A stretch of DNA of 63,639 nucleotides from Streptomyces monomycini (GTDB taxonomy: Bacteria; Actinomycetota; Actinomycetes; Streptomycetales; Streptomycetaceae). The position numbers and the translations under genes are program-made. The DNA lies in the NCBI RefSeq assembly GCF_022271435.1, contig NZ_JAFIQY010000048.1:1-63639 (forward strand), written 5' to 3'. Below are positions 63,522 through 63,639 of this stretch, in pieces; the first letter of the stretch is position 1, and every line of letters begins with the position of its first letter. The notes under the pieces were generated by a model. It had not been told where the DNA came from. It worked only from the letters and a program-made list of their open reading frames with translations, and ran no database searches.

Positions 63522-63639
63522 TCAGTCGAGGCGGTGGTGGTCGAGGACGTGTTGGGCGGTGTGCAGGAGGGTTTGGCTGTGGCGGAAGGCGTGGGCGCGC
63601 AGGCGGGCGAGGGCGTCGTCGGGGGTGAGCTGGTGCTTT
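63522..63639 (-). CDS. ANTAR-domain protein, C-terminal end only
   Basis: 38 residues before a TGA (63522-63524), entering from beyond the window. LTPDDALARLRAHAFRHSQT then LLHTAQHVLDHHRLD is the end of an ANTAR domain (third-helix Ala-x-x-x-Leu-Arg pattern). It would be the third ANTAR gene in this element. Confidence 0.65.
   Translation of the reverse strand, partial: KHQLTPDDALARLRAHAFRHSQTLLHTAQHVLDHHRLD

Larger units (their letters stand above)
36121..63639. mobile_element. Integrative and conjugative element inserted at tRNA-Ser (right end not in window)
   Basis: An integrase gene begins about 105 bp after the tRNA, and integration, regulation, replication and type IV transfer genes follow in one orientation. 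I found no second copy of the tRNA 3' end to 63639, so attR lies outside or is degenerate. Base composition and codon use between about 37.4 and 44 kb are less GC-biased than the core genes to the left. A genomic island with only partial transfer ability is an alternative reading. Confidence 0.85.

Noticed and set aside
36121..63639. attR copy of the tRNA-Ser 3' end; CRISPR array
   Set aside because: I read for a second TTCAAATCCCACC-type segment and for regularly spaced repeats and saw neither.

Overview
This window looks like a chromosomal segment of a Streptomyces species. GC content is very high, third codon positions are almost all G or C, GTG starts are common and rare TTA codons occur in a few genes. 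Typical Streptomyces genes are present: a SigE-type ECF sigma factor, LAxTG cell-wall proteins, a Wbl protein, a gamma-butyrolactone receptor homologue and GAF-ANTAR proteins. The window has two halves joined at a tRNA-Ser(CGA) gene (36034-36120).

Left part (1-5.4 kb): a GlxA-type AraC regulator cut by the window edge, an HSL-family esterase, a methyltransferase, an ABC-F ATPase and a small unknown protein. From 5.8 to 19.5 kb lies a compact biosynthetic locus without PKS or NRPS genes. It starts with an Eis-like N-acetyltransferase, followed by ten genes that mostly overlap or abut: DegT-type aminotransferase, GtrB/ArnC-like polyprenyl glycosyltransferase, FAD oxidoreductase, class III aminotransferase, a small unknown protein, two GMC oxidoreductases with cysteine clusters, an SbnA-like PLP synthase, a heme-oxygenase-like diiron oxidase and a ROK sugar kinase. 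An NCS1 permease and an FMN-binding PNPOx-fold protein follow. Three operon genes carry a TTA codon, which suggests bldA control. I read this as a pathway for an aminated, oxidised (possibly N-oxygenated) sugar or cyclitol product. The product is unknown to me.

21.8-36 kb: an amidase coupled to a degenerate phosphotransferase, membrane proteins, and a zinc-responsive group (Zur-like box, zinc-free ribosomal protein L32, CobW-type GTPase, Zur-like repressor, histidine-rich protein). Then come a sortase substrate, an ECF sigma factor with its partner, a LytR C-terminal-domain protein, upp, the TadA-associated protein, tadA and tRNA-Ser.

36.1-63.6 kb: an integrative and conjugative element inserted at the 3' end of tRNA-Ser. 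It holds a tyrosine integrase and a regulatory block with a gamma-butyrolactone-receptor homologue, an MmyB-type regulator opposite an SDR reductase, a tandem-HTH repressor and a Wbl protein. A replication block follows (winged-helix initiator candidate plus DnaC-like loader), with a 17-bp perfect palindrome inside the initiator gene. A 27-bp-arm perfect hairpin separates this from two GAF-ANTAR genes, one of them frameshifted. The transfer block encodes a thioester/Cna-B-type LAHTG surface adhesin, a lipoprotein, an SLT-NlpC/P60 wall hydrolase, a pilin-like protein, and VirB8-, VirB6-, VirB4- (split in two) and VirD4-like proteins. This is a type IV secretion style of transfer rather than the FtsK-like TraB system usual in Streptomyces. 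No relaxase and no attR copy are visible, so the element probably extends past the right edge.
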